Assembly (NCBI GenBank): GCA_918026815.1
Contig: CAKJVC010000092.1
Location: 682,001-746,000, forward strand
Direction of reading: 5' to 3'
DNA: 64,000 nucleotides
From: Chalara sp. BL73
Lineage: Eukaryota > Ascomycota > Leotiomycetes > Helotiales
Made by a program: the position numbers and the translations under genes. The notes below the pieces were generated by a model. It did not search any database. It saw only the letters and a program-made list of their open reading frames with translations, and was not told the DNA's origin. How positions within the stretch are numbered: the first letter of the stretch is position 1; the number at the start of each line of letters is the position of its first letter. Shown piece by piece: positions 11,588 through 22,749 of this stretch.

Positions 11588-11865
11588 ATTGAACTATTTT
11601 ATGGTATGGGAAAATCTCTTTCTGGTATTGCACTGCTATCGATTTATCATTGTTCAACCTCGGATGCTAGAATATATTCTAAGCCTGGCTTTATTCACTG
11701 TGTCTTGATATACTTTGGACGCTCTAATTTCTAGGCTGACGCCTGGGCCACCCTGCCAAGCCACTAACACAGCCTTGCCAAGGACGAGGCTACGGCCCTA
11801 TGTCGTGGGGTTTCCAGAAGCTTGAGATTCTCAGAAGATTCCCACCAATTAAGGAGACACTAGCT

Positions 11866-12910
11866 ATGGCAACTTTGAGATTCGTTCGCTCAGTGAGTAA
11901 CGCTTGTCAATAGCAAGTACGATTCAACAGCTAATTTAATGATAGGTTCTAACTTCTTTTCAAAAGGAGAGCGGCCTTGAGCCGAGGTAATCACGTATTC
12001 CTCGAACTTTTATAGCGTGCTTTTTGGTGTAATTCTGCATTATATTTTGTGCCTGCTACTCTTCTCACCTCAATTTTTCGTAGCTTTATCTCCGATTCCC
12101 TTGTTAATCAGTCTAATTTCGTTGTATAAGATTATGCGTCCGCTAATACTGTTATTGTATGCAGATTATTTGGACAAAATGTATGTCACAATATATTGCT
12201 TGTCATTGCATTTTGCGCTGAACTGTGTCTACAGCTGAGAGTTACCGCCGCTGAGCCAGGTCGAGTCGACTTTGAGCTCGATATACAAAAGGAGCATACG
12301 GTTAGTCCATTCCGTCCTGCAGAATGTTTGTCTCCTACTCATCATCAAACTACAGAATCGGTTGGACATCATTCATGGCGGAACAATTGCAAGCATGGGT
12401 AATGATTCCAGAATGTCATAATTGAAAGATTTCCTACTGAATATCATCCGTGCCAAGTTGATTTGGGAGGATCCCTTGCTGTAGCATCGAGAGGATTATA
12501 TGCAACCGGGGTTTCCACTGATCTGAACGGTATGTGGCAGAGAAATTAGTGATGCTTACTGCTGACAGATATCTTTAAGTGACTTATCTTAGCTCCGGTG
12601 GAAAAGTGGGAGACGTGCTTAAAGCAGTAGTAACATGTGATAAGTGTATGTGTTTCCACTTCAATGCTAGATATGCTTCGCTAAACTTTCCATAGTTGGG
12701 AAGACCTTGGCGTATACATCAATCCAATTTACAAATAGTAAAGGAGAGATAGCCGCAAGAGGCAGTCATACAAAGTAAGTTGATTGACCATGGGCAAAGA
12801 GTACCACGTATGCCTATGTTCAGACACAAGCTTATCTTCCAAACAGATATATTGCATTAGCTTGGAAGCATCCTGAGAATATTGTTGACCAGCTATCTCC
12901 AAGAAAATGA
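11866..12910 (+). CDS. Hotdog-fold acyl-CoA thioesterase (THEM2/PaaI type)
   Basis: Nine small exons were assembled by phase: 11866-11892, 11946-11986, 12165-12180, 12235-12300, 12356-12398, 12458-12529, 12580-12645, 12696-12774 and 12847-12910, giving 157 residues. The hotdog core is plain: AAEPGRVDFELDIQKEHT, then NRLDIIHGGTIASM with the HGG active-site loop, VDLGGSLAVASRG, STDLNVTYLSSGGKVGD and KTLAYTSIQFTNSKGE, then GSHTKYIALAWKHP. The family hydrolyses acyl-CoA thioesters, often in mitochondria. Exon 3 is only 16 nt, yet it has a branch site, ATGCAG acceptor and GTATGT donor, and it restores phase. The start at 11866 gives the usual N-terminal length; an upstream in-frame ATG near 11800 is possible. 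Confidence 0.88.
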
Positions 12911-13560
12911 AATCGCCCATTCGCTGATGTCTTGCACACGAGGCTTTGCAATGTTACAAATAGTTGGTGGTTTCATTCAAGTCTGGTTTGATGATGTATT
13001 TAGCATGCAGAGAACTTGAAGTTTAGTGTCTAATCCCAATTTTACATGGTCTAAGTTTGAAAGACAGTCATTCTTTCATCGATAAAGGTGCTGTTGAAAC
13101 TTATAATTCGTGAAATGTGAGGTCATAGGAGCGATATCTAAGCCGCAAATATCATATGAGCTGATACACTATGAGAAGCTATTTTGATGAGACGGTGCAC
13201 TACCGTAACATAACTTGCAGGCTTATCTTTTATGTCTAGAAGCCATCGATGTACAAGCAGAGCAACTTTGTGGTCCAGAACATATGAACATGCATCGTGA
13301 CTGAATAACATCTCGGCTTATCTTCCTTTCAAGTTCGGTTTGGAAAAGCCCGCGTCCAGTTCGGTTGTGGTATAATCAGGAGCGAAGCTTAACGTCAACT
13401 GTGAGACCCCGCATTTGTGTGTGCAACCCTCCTTTTTAATGCATGATTTCGATAGGTCGAAAATCATGAGATCTATCTTGAACAAACCTTTATGTGGGAG
13501 GAGAAAGTCGCACAACATCAGTTGTAATTGTTGATTCGCAGGCTGGAGTTTCATTCCAAC

Positions 13561-13584
13561 TTCGAGGCCAAGTTAGGCCTCGAA
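13561..13584. repeat. Perfect 9-bp inverted repeat
   Basis: TTCGAGGCC (13561-13569) and GGCCTCGAA (13576-13584) are exact reverse complements with a six-base loop. It could be a protein-binding palindrome or a small hairpin. No transcript context is visible. Confidence 0.5.
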
Positions 13585-14063
13585 CGTCGAATCATTACTT
13601 TCTTTCCATATTAGTTTGGCCAAGTACATGAAGCATGCAGATGAGTTTAACGCTGTTTGATCTCAACCCTTGCATGGTTGGTGTCTTAGGGTTGATGCTT
13701 TTCATGACAAAATCTGAAACTGATCAGGCAGACATATATCAAAAGACCCCCCAACCCCATGAATTGATATACCCAATTAGTATAAACAATCACATCTGTC
13801 TTGAAATAAGTCCAAATGCGGGGAACCCGGGGTAGATTTCAACGGCCTTTGCTCGGTGCAACCCCTTGTCCCGAAAAAGCCACACGAGCGGAAACTCTAA
13901 CCATGTAATCTTACAGGCTGACAGCGTCAACAGTCAGATCATCCATGCTGTAACGAAACAAATCCTGATGAGCATGGAGCAGAACCCGGACTAACAATAA
14001 ATCGAAAATCATGTCCCTCGAGCTGAGAAAAGGCAACGCTCAAGTTGGTAAAAAGTCCTCCTT

Positions 14064-14129
14064 CTGGGAGGGAGAGCCTACTGAGATTGGTTCATTTTGA
14101 GTAGGTTTGGTAGATAAGTCTCTCCCAGA
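14064..14129. repeat. Imperfect long hairpin
   Basis: CTGGGAGGGAGA near 14064-14076 pairs with TCTCTCCCAG near 14119-14128, and the inner CCTACT (near 14077) pairs with AGTAGG near 14099. Together these form a stem of about 18 pairs around an AT-rich loop. It is a candidate MITE remnant or structured transcript about 450 bases upstream of the transporter. Confidence 0.4.
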
Positions 14130-14575
14130 TACATAAAAACCTTGCGATCTTATTGCTGCAAAATAGGTTTTTGAGCCTATGAAATAGCCTGTAAGGTTAA
14201 CTCCACAAGTCCAACCCCATGCGCCGCTCCGCAGTACTTTTGTACAAGCATTTCGGGAGGGCTTACTGCTCCATGTAGAACGCTAATAGTGTCAAGGCTG
14301 ACAGATCGCCCATTCGGCAACACACAGTCGGGCGAACAAATGAGCTCTTTCCCATGATTGCTGCTCCACAGACGTGCGTCCTCAAAATTCATGGGAACTT
14401 GCAGCATCCCAGTCACTCGGAGTTATGCTTCCAGTGTCATAAGTCCATATATATTACATATACTGCCTGCTTTGAAAGTCGTCAAGGTGCTTCCTGTCCG
14501 GCCTTCAGCGAAAGCCAGGCGTTTTATAAACTACTAAATAACATTGACTAGGACTGGTTTTAAACTCTATTCACT

Positions 14576-16717
14576 ATGGTGCACACGACCTATAGTAAGT
14601 GATTTCTACTAAGCACAGACGAACCTTGGCTAATATTGGCTTCCAATCAGATGTATATTTCATTTGTAGCTTTGCTGCCATTGGTAAGTTTATTGTCTCT
14701 TTTTTACACCTGCTACTTCGACCTGAATGCTGATCCTGAAAGGCGGTGGTCTCTTTGGTTTTGACATTAGCAGTATGTCAGGAGTTTTAGGTACTATGGC
14801 ATACAAACGATACTTTGATTTCCCCAAATCGTACCGTCAAGGAGCAATAACATGTGCTATGCCGTTTGGGTCTCTAGCTGGCGCTCTAGCCTCATCATTT
14901 ATCGCCGACAAATGGTCCCGAAGAACTAGTATTCAAGTCGCTTCATGTTTTTGGGTGCTCGGTTCAATGTAAGCCCAAGTCTTAGCTGCAGTCAGGGCAG
15001 CTAATAAAGGGAATAGTATCCAGTGCACCTCTGTGAATATTGGAATGCTCGTCGTCGGCCGCATCATTGCGGGTATCTGCGTAGGTATCGCTTCTGCAAT
15101 TTGTCCGGTTTATCAAGCAGAGATTGCGCCAAAGGAAATCCGAGGAAGAGTCGTTTCGCTGCAGCAATGGGCGATCACCTGGGGTATCCTGATCCAATAT
15201 TTCATTCAGTACGGTGCTTCACATGTCGGAGGAGGAGCTGATGATCCTAACCAACCAACGTCCGCGTTCAGAATCCCGTGGGGAATACAACTTATCCCAG
15301 CGGTTATCTTGTTCTTTGGCATGTTCTTCCTACCAAAGAGCCCGAGGTGGCTCGCTTCAAAAGATCGCTGGGAAGAAGCAATCACCGTTTTGGCTGGTCT
15401 ACATGGCGGTGGCGATGTCAATCACCCTAAAGTTCTTGCTGAGTATCAGGAGATTGAAGAGGCTCTACGATTTGAGCGGGAGGAGGCCATCAGCAGCTAC
15501 CGCCAGCTAGCCGCACCGAGGATGTTGAAACGTGTGATCTTGGGAATGTCTATTCAGATGTGGTCTCAGCTTTGTGGAATGAATATAATGATGTACTATA
15601 TTGTTTATGTGTGAGTTATTTCTTATGGGAAATATAGATTTCCTTCTGGAGCCGTGAGCTCGAGAGCCGTTCCAGGAGCTGAAAGAACCCGTTTCTTATG
15701 GCCTTAGCTCTTGATATAAGCTTTCGAGCTCCTAGCTCCCACAGACTAAAACAAAAAGTACAGTACTAATATTATGATAGAATGTTAGTCTTATTTCCTT
15801 ATAAGATGTTGATTTCGTCTTGTAGCCGGGAGTTGGAGTCCCGAGAACCGAGACAACTAATTTTCTATCCAACTCCTACAGACAAAAACAACAAAGTAAA
15901 AGGCTAATTTGATGACAGGGAAGGCGCTAATATCGCTTCACCATTACTCACGGCATCCGTGCAGTATATCCTCAATGTTGCCCTAACTCTACCAGCTATT
16001 ATCTATCTGGATCGTTTTGGCCGCCGACCAGCATTGTTGATAGGATCTTTCTTTATGATGACTTTCCTTTTTATCGTTGGTGCTTTACAAGCTTCATATG
16101 GCATCCCTAACGATGCATCACATAAAAATGATAAGAACAGTGACATCACCTGGATCATCTACGACCGCAAAGATGTCTCTAAAGCTATTGTCTCGATGAC
16201 TTACCTATTTGTCTGCACATTCGCGACAACATGGGGCCCAACATCCTGGACATACCCTTCCGAAATATATCCGACCAAGATCCGGGCCAAAGCTGTTTCT
16301 CTATCAACTGCTTCAAACTGGTTCTGGAATTGTGTTTTAGCATTCGCTGTGCCGCCTCTTCTTACGCACAGTGAGTATTCTTTCGATACTTCTAGTTCTG
16401 CTAACACCCACTACTAATAATCACATTTAGTTAATTGGAAAATGTACATGATTTTCGCCACCTTCAACGGCGCAGCGTTCATCCATATGTTCTTGACGGC
16501 GCCCGAAACTAAAGGCAAAACGCTAGAGGAAATGGATGAAGTCTTTGACAGTGGACTGCCTGCTTGGAAGACAGTGCCTAAAGGATCTAGGCTCGATCAA
16601 TTGGAGAAAGAGATAGAAGCTGGGAACCTGAAAATCGTTGCGCCGCATACTCACGCAGCCTTCGTGCATGAGAAAAGTGCAACTGCTGAGCATAAGGAGC
16701 ATACCGATATTCTTTAG
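14576..16717 (+). CDS. MFS monosaccharide (hexose) transporter
   Basis: Seven exons in phase give 537 residues: 14576-14594, 14651-14683, 14743-14968, 15017-15610, 15781-15783, 15919-16370 and 16431-16717. Sugar-porter marks are clear: GGGLFGFDISSMSG in helix 1, DKWSRRTS, VGRIIAGICVG, PKSPRWLA after helix 6, QLCGMNIMMYYIVYV in helix 7, YLDRFGRRPALL, and the C-terminal PETKGKTLEEMDEVF. About twelve hydrophobic helices are present. It should import hexoses by proton symport at the plasma membrane; the exact sugar is not predictable. The odd point is exon 5, three bases long, between two similar introns; it restores the usual YVMEGA stretch. If skipped, one residue is lost but the frame stays open. 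Confidence 0.92.
15611..15918 (+). repeat. Tandemly duplicated intron around a 3-nt exon
   Basis: Bases 15611-15780 and 15784-15918 align along their length. Shared blocks include TTATTTC near each donor, GATTTC, AGCCG and GAG-rich middles, CTCC-ACAGAC-AAAACAA, and CTAAT branch sites before GATAG or GACAG acceptors. The donors are GTGAGT and GTTAGT. Between them lies AAT (15781-15783), which, read as an exon, converts VYV-EGA to VYV-M-EGA. I infer a tandem intron duplication or introner-type copy. Confidence 0.6.
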
Positions 16718-17567
16718 GTGATCGAACTGACTTTGGAAACGATATGTCGCCCCTGGTTAGTCATTTTTGCGTATTTATTTTATGGAGATGATGCTTCATA
16801 GTCAAGTCGAGAGGGTCTATATTTTTATCTTTGTTATGACAGCCTGAATGCACAATCGGTTTACCATCCCTCCGACTGAAAGATCTTCCTTCTAAGACCA
16901 TTATAACTAGACACTTTCAGATTATACTACACCTACGGCTAAGTAATAAGGGCCGAATTTTGACACGGTTATTGCGTTATCGTTGCCGTATGCTCATTTA
17001 TGTTTGATTAATTATGAAACAATGTGATGGTTATTTACAAGGTAAATTAACTTTTTCCTTTATTAAAAGATGTTCAACATCAAAATATTGATTCTGGCAA
17101 AGGATATTATGTGTTTGCAGTTAGTGCTTCAATCTGCCTCAATTTCGTAGCCCGAGAGATTATCTCGATATATACAGGAACTTGGGTGATAATCACAAGG
17201 AGTTGTACTTGGCGAACATGGGTGATGCCAAGGATCTTCAACGTCACCAAAGATCTTAGCGTCGATCTTATCCGATGCAGTTTTGTCCTCGACATCGACT
17301 TTCGGAGCCAGCATCCATATCGTGTGACGTAGACCCAAGACGCGCCGTGACAAGCTCAACATGTGTAGGAAAATTCCATCCATTGTTTCTTTAGTTTCTT
17401 CTCCCAAGTTCAAATCTAAGTATTTCTCCTTGTGTTGATTGCATTCTTCTCTTTCTCCACTACATTCTAGCCGAACCTATGATTTCGTAATAGTATCTAG
17501 GCTTTTTAATTATCTCAATTCATATACGCCTCGACCCGCTTCTCAGCGAACAACATATTGCCTCAAA
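16718..17567. other. Intergenic between transporter and UVDE gene
   Basis: This holds the 3' flank of the transporter and the promoter and 5' leader of the UVDE gene. A 94-codon minus-strand frame (17129-17413) shows no domain. A pyrimidine-rich leader (CTTCTCTTTCTCC) precedes the UVDE start. Confidence 0.4.
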
Positions 17568-20043
17568 ATGCCTCCGAAACGCAAGAGGTCTTCTGTCACA
17601 GAAGCTACCAATGCCAACACTTTTACGTCGGTTAACACTCAAAAGTTCTCACCAATAGTTCTATCAGGGAACTCCACCACAAGAAAGCCTCCAGCAACAA
17701 ATAGACAATCGTTACAACGCGCAAAGGTGGATACGAATCCCGATCAAAATTCAGAAGTCATAGATGGGAAGGTGGCTCAGCGCGCAAGTCCTGACGCGGA
17801 CGAGAAGTCAGAGTCGCTCGATTTAGGCAAAGTTGCCACTGCGCCTCCCGAAACACCTATGAGAAATGGTAAGACCAATCGCGTGAAGAGAGAGCGGGAA
17901 GACAGTGAAATTCTTTCGGAAGTAGACCTAGATATAATCGTGCGACCTGCTACGAAGAAACAGAACAAGTCACCCAAGAAGAGCTCGATTGCGGCTAAGA
18001 AGGCGTCTGATGAGATAAAAGCATTTAAGGCAGAACAATCTGAGAAGAAATTGACGGAAGTGAAGACCAAGAATGCAGAGGATGGAGATGAGTGGGACAA
18101 TAGACATGATATAAATGGTGATGAACTGGGACCTATCGATGATGCTGAGGTTTTGAAATTGGGGGCTGCAAGACCGCCGCCAGTGAATAGCGATTATTTG
18201 CCGCTGCCATGGAAAGGAAGATTGGGCTATGTGAGCAGCGTCTTGAAGACTCAAATTGTGATGCTGATGCATGATAGGCATGTTTAAATACATACCTCAG
18301 ATTCTCAAATCCTCCGGTTTTCAGCTCTCGAACTTGCCGTATAGCTTCCATACTTGAGCACAGATATCCATTGAAGGACCCGACACAGCCTGAACATGTG
18401 TCAAAAAATCGGCCGGATAAATCTCAACCTGCATCTGTTGAGAGAGGGCAGCGATATGTGGAAGAGCTCGGTTTAGCGAATGCAAAAGATGTTGTGAAGA
18501 TTCTCAAGTGGAATGATAAATATGGTATAAAGTTCTTGAGATTGAGCTCAGAAATGTTTCCTTTTGCAAGCCATAATGAATATGGGTACAAGCTTGCTCC
18601 TTTTGCCAGCGAGACTTTGGCTGAGGTTGGGAGGGTGGCGTCTGAGCTGGGCCATAGACTTAGCACACACCCAGGTCAGGTATAGAGTAACCAAAAAAAC
18701 ATGTATCTCTACTCACTAACTTGAATTAGTTCACCCAGCTAGGGTCACCCCGCAAAGAAGTCATTGGTAACGCTATCCGTGATCTCGTCTACCATGATGA
18801 GATGCTTTCGTTGCTCAAGCTTCCAGCTCAAATGAATCGTGACGCAGTGATGATTCTCCATCTTGGTGGCACATTTGGTGATAAAGCCGCAACTTTAGAC
18901 CGATTCCGTGAAAATTACAAGAATCTCTCACCTTCTGTGAAACGACGAATTGTGCTCGAAAACGATGATGTGTCTTGGTCCGTACACGATCTTCTTCCTC
19001 TTTGTGAAGAATTAAACATCCCGCTCTGTCTGGACTTCCATCACCACAACATCATATTTGATAGCGCCGAACTAAGAGAGGGAACGCTCGACATCATGGA
19101 ACTGTATCCGAGGATCAAGGCGACATGGGACCGCAAGCATATTAGACAAAAAATGCACTACAGCGAACCTTGCCCCGAAGCTATTACCGGCCGCCAGCGC
19201 CGTAAACACAATCCCCGCCCCGTCACGCTACCTCCCTGTCCCAGCGACATGGACCTTATGATCGAAGCCAAGGATAAAGAGCAAGCCGTCTTTGAGCTAA
19301 TGCGCATTTTCAAACTCCCTGGCTGGAATACCTTCAACAACATCATCCCCTACGAACGTAGTGATGACAACAAGCCACTTTCCAAGAAACCGAAGAAGAA
19401 AAAGACGAAGAAGCAAATTGCCGCAGAAATTGAGGAGTATGGAAAGGAGTTGAGCGAGGAGGAGGAGAAATACCTCGTGCCCGAGGAAGACGTGGGGATG
19501 GGCGGGAAAGAGAACAGGGTGTATTGGCCGATAGGCATGGAGGAGTGGTTACGGCCGAAGAAGAGGGAGGTTGGGAAAAAGGGTGGGAATGAAGTTGATG
19601 AATATGAATTATTCAAGAATCCTACGCCATCGAATTTCGCGGCGAGAAAGATGATTGAGGCGAAGAATAAGGAGCCGTTCACTGATGAGCTGAAGGAGAA
19701 ATTGAAGGATGCGATGAATGTAACGGAGGTGCAGAAGATTCTCGAGGGTATTGAGGCGGGGCGGGCCGCTGCACAAGCGCAAGCTGTCGATGATGCTAAG
19801 CTAGCAAAGAAGGCATCGTTAGCGAAGATACTTACGCCGACGAGGAAGAAATTAGTGAAGAGCGTCCCTACGCCTAGTCTGTCGAACATGGATGATGAGG
19901 AGGAGGAAGAAGACCTTTACATGCCCGACCTCTCAGCTGAAGAGACCGCACCATTTCAATCCACAATAACTGTTCCTACACGACAGAGCGGACGAGCGAA
20001 GGGACGACAAAGTTATGCGGAAGTGGATCTTGATGAGGAATAG
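17568..20043 (+). CDS. uve1: UV damage endonuclease (UVDE/Uve1)
   Basis: Exons 17568-18230, 18278-18679 and 18730-20043 give 792 residues. The N-terminal 210 residues are basic and low-complexity, starting MPPKRKRSS, a likely nuclear targeting region. The UVDE TIM-barrel begins at LPWKGRLGYACLNTYL and contains RPDKSQP, KYGIKFLRLSSEMFPFASH, LSTHPGQFTQLGSPR, MILHLGGTFGDK, RIVLENDDVSW, LCLDFHHHNI and KMHYSEP, with the His, Glu and Asp residues that bind the metal ions. The enzyme nicks DNA 5' to UV photoproducts and abasic sites, starting alternative excision repair. ATG 17568 has a good context and no in-frame ATG precedes it. The Lys/Glu-rich C-terminal extension is long, so the protein exceeds S. 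pombe Uve1 (599) and N. crassa Mus-18 (656). Confidence 0.93.
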
Positions 20044-20092
20044 ATTTTTCTACCATATAATAATCAATTTCGCCTATCTCACTGGGGAAGCG

Positions 20093-20735
20093 CTACGGTT
20101 TCAACGACTGAATTGGAGGGTGGCCAAGCCTCTCTCCTGCTGCGGAGAAGGTTTGTCCTCTGGACCCAAAACCGCCAATACTTTCAAGAGTAGCAATTCC
20201 ACCTGGCGCAAGCAACAATCCCTCATCCGTCGCTTGCTTAACCATTGCTTGCTGGTGCTCGCTGGATATATGCGCGTCTATTGTTGCTTAGTCTCTCAAT
20301 CTATTTCACCCATTTTATATCAGTGCCCGCTTCTTTCATAGTCTGTCCACCTTAAGCCCGTTTCCAATCATGACATAAAATTTCCCTTGGGCTAGATAGA
20401 GGTGCGAAGGTAGAGGAATGGGAGCAATTAGAGAAGGTGAAAAGTCAGGGGGTACGAAAAAGGTATATATGCTTCCCAGAATATCAAAGCCTCGCTCCCC
20501 TCGGGGCCATCGACTACCCGGTGTATCTCGTACTGGAGCACACCTGGCTCGGCCGCTCCCACACGTGCTATGTTGGCTTTGAAGGCTTCGATGACCTTTC
20601 CTTAATTAGTTTACATTTGCTTCCTATGTTTTCGCTAGTACATATAAAGAGGAAGAGGGGAGAATGGGAAGTGAGACCCACTTTTCCGAATTCCCCAGGT
20701 TTTACGGAGACTTTCGCTATGAATTTGACCACCAT
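20093..20735 (-). CDS. ABM-fold (antibiotic biosynthesis monooxygenase) protein
   Basis: Exon 1 (20735-20682) reads MVVKFIAKVSVKPGEFGK, exon 2 (20595 to about 20464) VIEAFKANIARVGAAEPGV and later RVVDGPEGSEALIFWEAYI, and the last exon (about 20286-20093) HISSEHQQAMVKQATDEG and LESIGGFGSRGQTF. Order and spacing match small dimeric ABM-domain proteins that oxidise quinone- or polyketide-like substrates or act as scavengers. The junction between exons 2 and 3 is unresolved: no ordinary GT donor keeps the expected WEAY-IDAHI sequence, and the sequence after the Ala codon starts ATATACCTTTT. Either the splice is unusual or the gene is damaged there. Total length would be about 125-130 residues. 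Confidence 0.7.
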
Positions 20736-21624
20736 TTTGTTTGCCTCTTAGGATTTTGGGAGGCAATGAAGTTTTTGGTGTTATCAATTTTTACTGTTTG
20801 TTCTCGATAGGTATGGGGTTAGTGGCGTTAGAGCGGTGTAAACGGGGAAGTGTATAACGTTCGGGCTGTCAGATTGTGGAACTTATGCAAACGGCGCATG
20901 CTATATCATAGTTATTACGCGTTTGATTCCTCATAGCCATGGATGAAGAGCCCTCTGCGGTCGCGTCCCTCGGGGCATGGATTGGCGAGGATTTACGGTG
21001 CAAGTGGGATCTTACGTGAAGCGAGAAAGCACTGGTAGCTGCCTTGAATGAGGTTATTGGATTATTTAAAATACAAGGTGCCTGCGAGGAAATAAATTTA
21101 CGGAGAGCGATCACCAGTTGGAGGATTTTGAGAATTATCAGGGGTCAAACGTCCCGGTAGTGAAAATTCATGATATTGGTGTGTGTATACTTTCAGTAAT
21201 TATCAACCTGATGGAAGTCTCCATGGCCTAGGTCTCCCCAACCTACCTCCAAGTTTTGGGTTGGCTAGCCATCCTTCCGACTGACTTCTGATCATATTCT
21301 AACAGCATTGGCATAGGTTTTGCTAACCCGAATTGAGAGCCCTTTCCCTCTACCTCCAACATTCTTTATAAGATAAATGGGGTCACGTTAGACTTGACCA
21401 CCAGCACAAAAATTCAGCTACTGATTCAGGAGGCATTTAAGAGCAGTTAGGATCGAAATATCACAAGTAAGTTCAAGTTTGGATATCAAAAGTTGAAGAA
21501 AAATCATAATTCTATTAATGCTAAGCTGATGCTATGTAGATGCTGACGCCAAATACCAGAACTCCAATCCATGCAAGTTCATTCACTGATCCTACACCAC
21601 AACGCCAGAGTTCGTATTATCCAT
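20736..21624. other. Intergenic between ABM gene and hsp30
   Basis: No supported gene. It contains the promoter side of the ABM gene and the 3' flank of hsp30. An 81-codon minus-strand frame (20869-21114) lacks any domain. Confidence 0.4.
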
Positions 21625-22239
21625 CTACTGGACGCGAATGGCGACTTTCCTGCTCTTGGTGCTCTTCGGCACAACAACATGAAGGACACCATTTCTCAAC
21701 TCAGCAGAAACAGCATCCTGTTCGATTCTCTGCGAGAAGCTGAAGCTGCGAGCGAATGATCCAACCTTGCGTTCTGCTACCCAGTACTTGGCTTGTTCTT
21801 TCTTCTCCTGAGGCTTCTCCGCCGGCTTGTCCTCGGTGGTAGCGGGGGTTGCGAGTGGTGTATCGGCCTCATCCCAAGCATCTTCCACGGTGGCATTGTG
21901 ACTCTTCTCTGAACCGTGCTCGCTTGCTACATCACTCACATCTGCTGTGGCTGTGGTTGGAGTTGGTGATGATGGGGAAGGGCGAGAGGTCTTTCCCTTG
22001 ATGACAAGTGTCTGAGCATCTGAGAATTCGATCTCAAGATCTGATTGCTCGAGCCCTGGAACTTCGCCGTAGAGCTCATAGGCGTGCGCTACTTCTGTAA
22101 CATCAAAGCGTGGTGTATATGTTGATGCTTGAGGTGTGCAGCGGCGGGCGCATTGCTTTTGGGTAGGCTGATCGAGCTCGGAGAGGAGCGTGAAGAGGTC
22201 GATTTGTGGGACAACGTGTGATTGTGGGAAGAAAGGCAT
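21625..22239 (-). CDS. hsp30: Small heat-shock protein, Hsp20/alpha-crystallin (hsp30 type)
   Basis: A single exon of 204 residues. The alpha-crystallin domain starts at FDVTEVAHAYELYGEVPGLE and has SDLEIEFSDAQTLVIKGKT. It is then interrupted by a Ser/Thr/Pro/Glu-rich insert of about 70 residues, and resumes at KYWVAERKVGSFARSFSF, ending LRNGVLHVVVPKS with RKVAIRVQ. The split domain with a low-complexity loop is typical of fungal Hsp30. It is an ATP-independent holdase, induced by heat and stationary phase. The upstream TATA box and heat-shock element support stress control. The start is the first ATG. Confidence 0.92.
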   Translation of the reverse strand: MPFFPQSHVVPQIDLFTLLSELDQPTQKQCARRCTPQASTYTPRFDVTEVAHAYELYGEVPGLEQSDLEIEFSDAQTLVIKGKTSRPSPSSPTPTTATADVSDVASEHGSEKSHNATVEDAWDEADTPLATPATTEDKPAEKPQEKKEQAKYWVAERKVGSFARSFSFSQRIEQDAVSAELRNGVLHVVVPKSTKSRKVAIRVQ

Positions 22240-22388
22240 GTTTAGTATGTTGGATTGAATCTTCTCGGAAGTTGTGAAAGATATATTGACTTTTTAGTAT
22301 GGAAGTTGGAGGCTTTGATTTGAAGTTCTGATCTGAAGAGTGTTTTCTGAATGATGAAGGATAGAGAGAGAGCTGTTCCAAGTAGGTA

Positions 22389-22503
22389 ATATATACCCAA
22401 AACTTACCATTAGGTTGCCCTGAAAACGCAATCTGTTTCTTAACAATCAGAGCTTACGAGACGTTGCCAGGAGTTGCGAGGCGATTCTGGAAGTTGCCAG
22501 AAA
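22389..22503 (-). promoter_or_regulatory. hsp30 promoter: TATA box and heat-shock element
   Basis: A TATATAT box (minus strand, 22395-22389) lies 150 bases upstream of the hsp30 start. A further 90 bases up, 22486-22503 reads TTC-TG-GAA-GT-TGC-CA-GAA. This is four alternating pentamer units, with one base (TGC for TTC) off the heat-shock element consensus. Spacing and orientation fit HSF control of the neighbouring gene. Confidence 0.6.
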
Positions 22504-22749
22504 TGGGTGGAAGATGCGTGAGTCTTGGTCATGTGATCTCGCCACCTCTGGATGACAAATTATGGTAGAGCATGTTGTGGCTCACTTGAGTGGGAGATAA
22601 TACAAAGACGCATTTTAACGTTTAACCGTGATCTTTTAAGATGTTATTGCCCATTGGTAGAGACATGTTCGAATACGCAGAAATTAATGCCAGGTTTTGT
22701 ATCACGTGACTAAATACCAGAAGCTGGCTATAAGTGGAGGAAACCCAAA

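Larger units (their letters stand above)
12911..14575. other. Intergenic, hairpins but no supported gene
   Basis: The stretch is AT-rich. A 79-codon minus-strand frame (14177-14416) is open but has no recognisable domain or splice partner. Two inverted repeats inside it are listed separately. The last few hundred bases are the upstream region of the sugar transporter. Confidence 0.4.

Noticed and set aside
19350..19889. Long open frame antisense to the UVDE gene (179 codons)
   Set aside because: It is a mirror of the Lys/Glu-rich coding strand, with runs of Ser and Phe and no domain of its own.
20437..20751. Plus-strand 104-codon frame
   Set aside because: It is the complement of exons 1 and 2 of the ABM gene.
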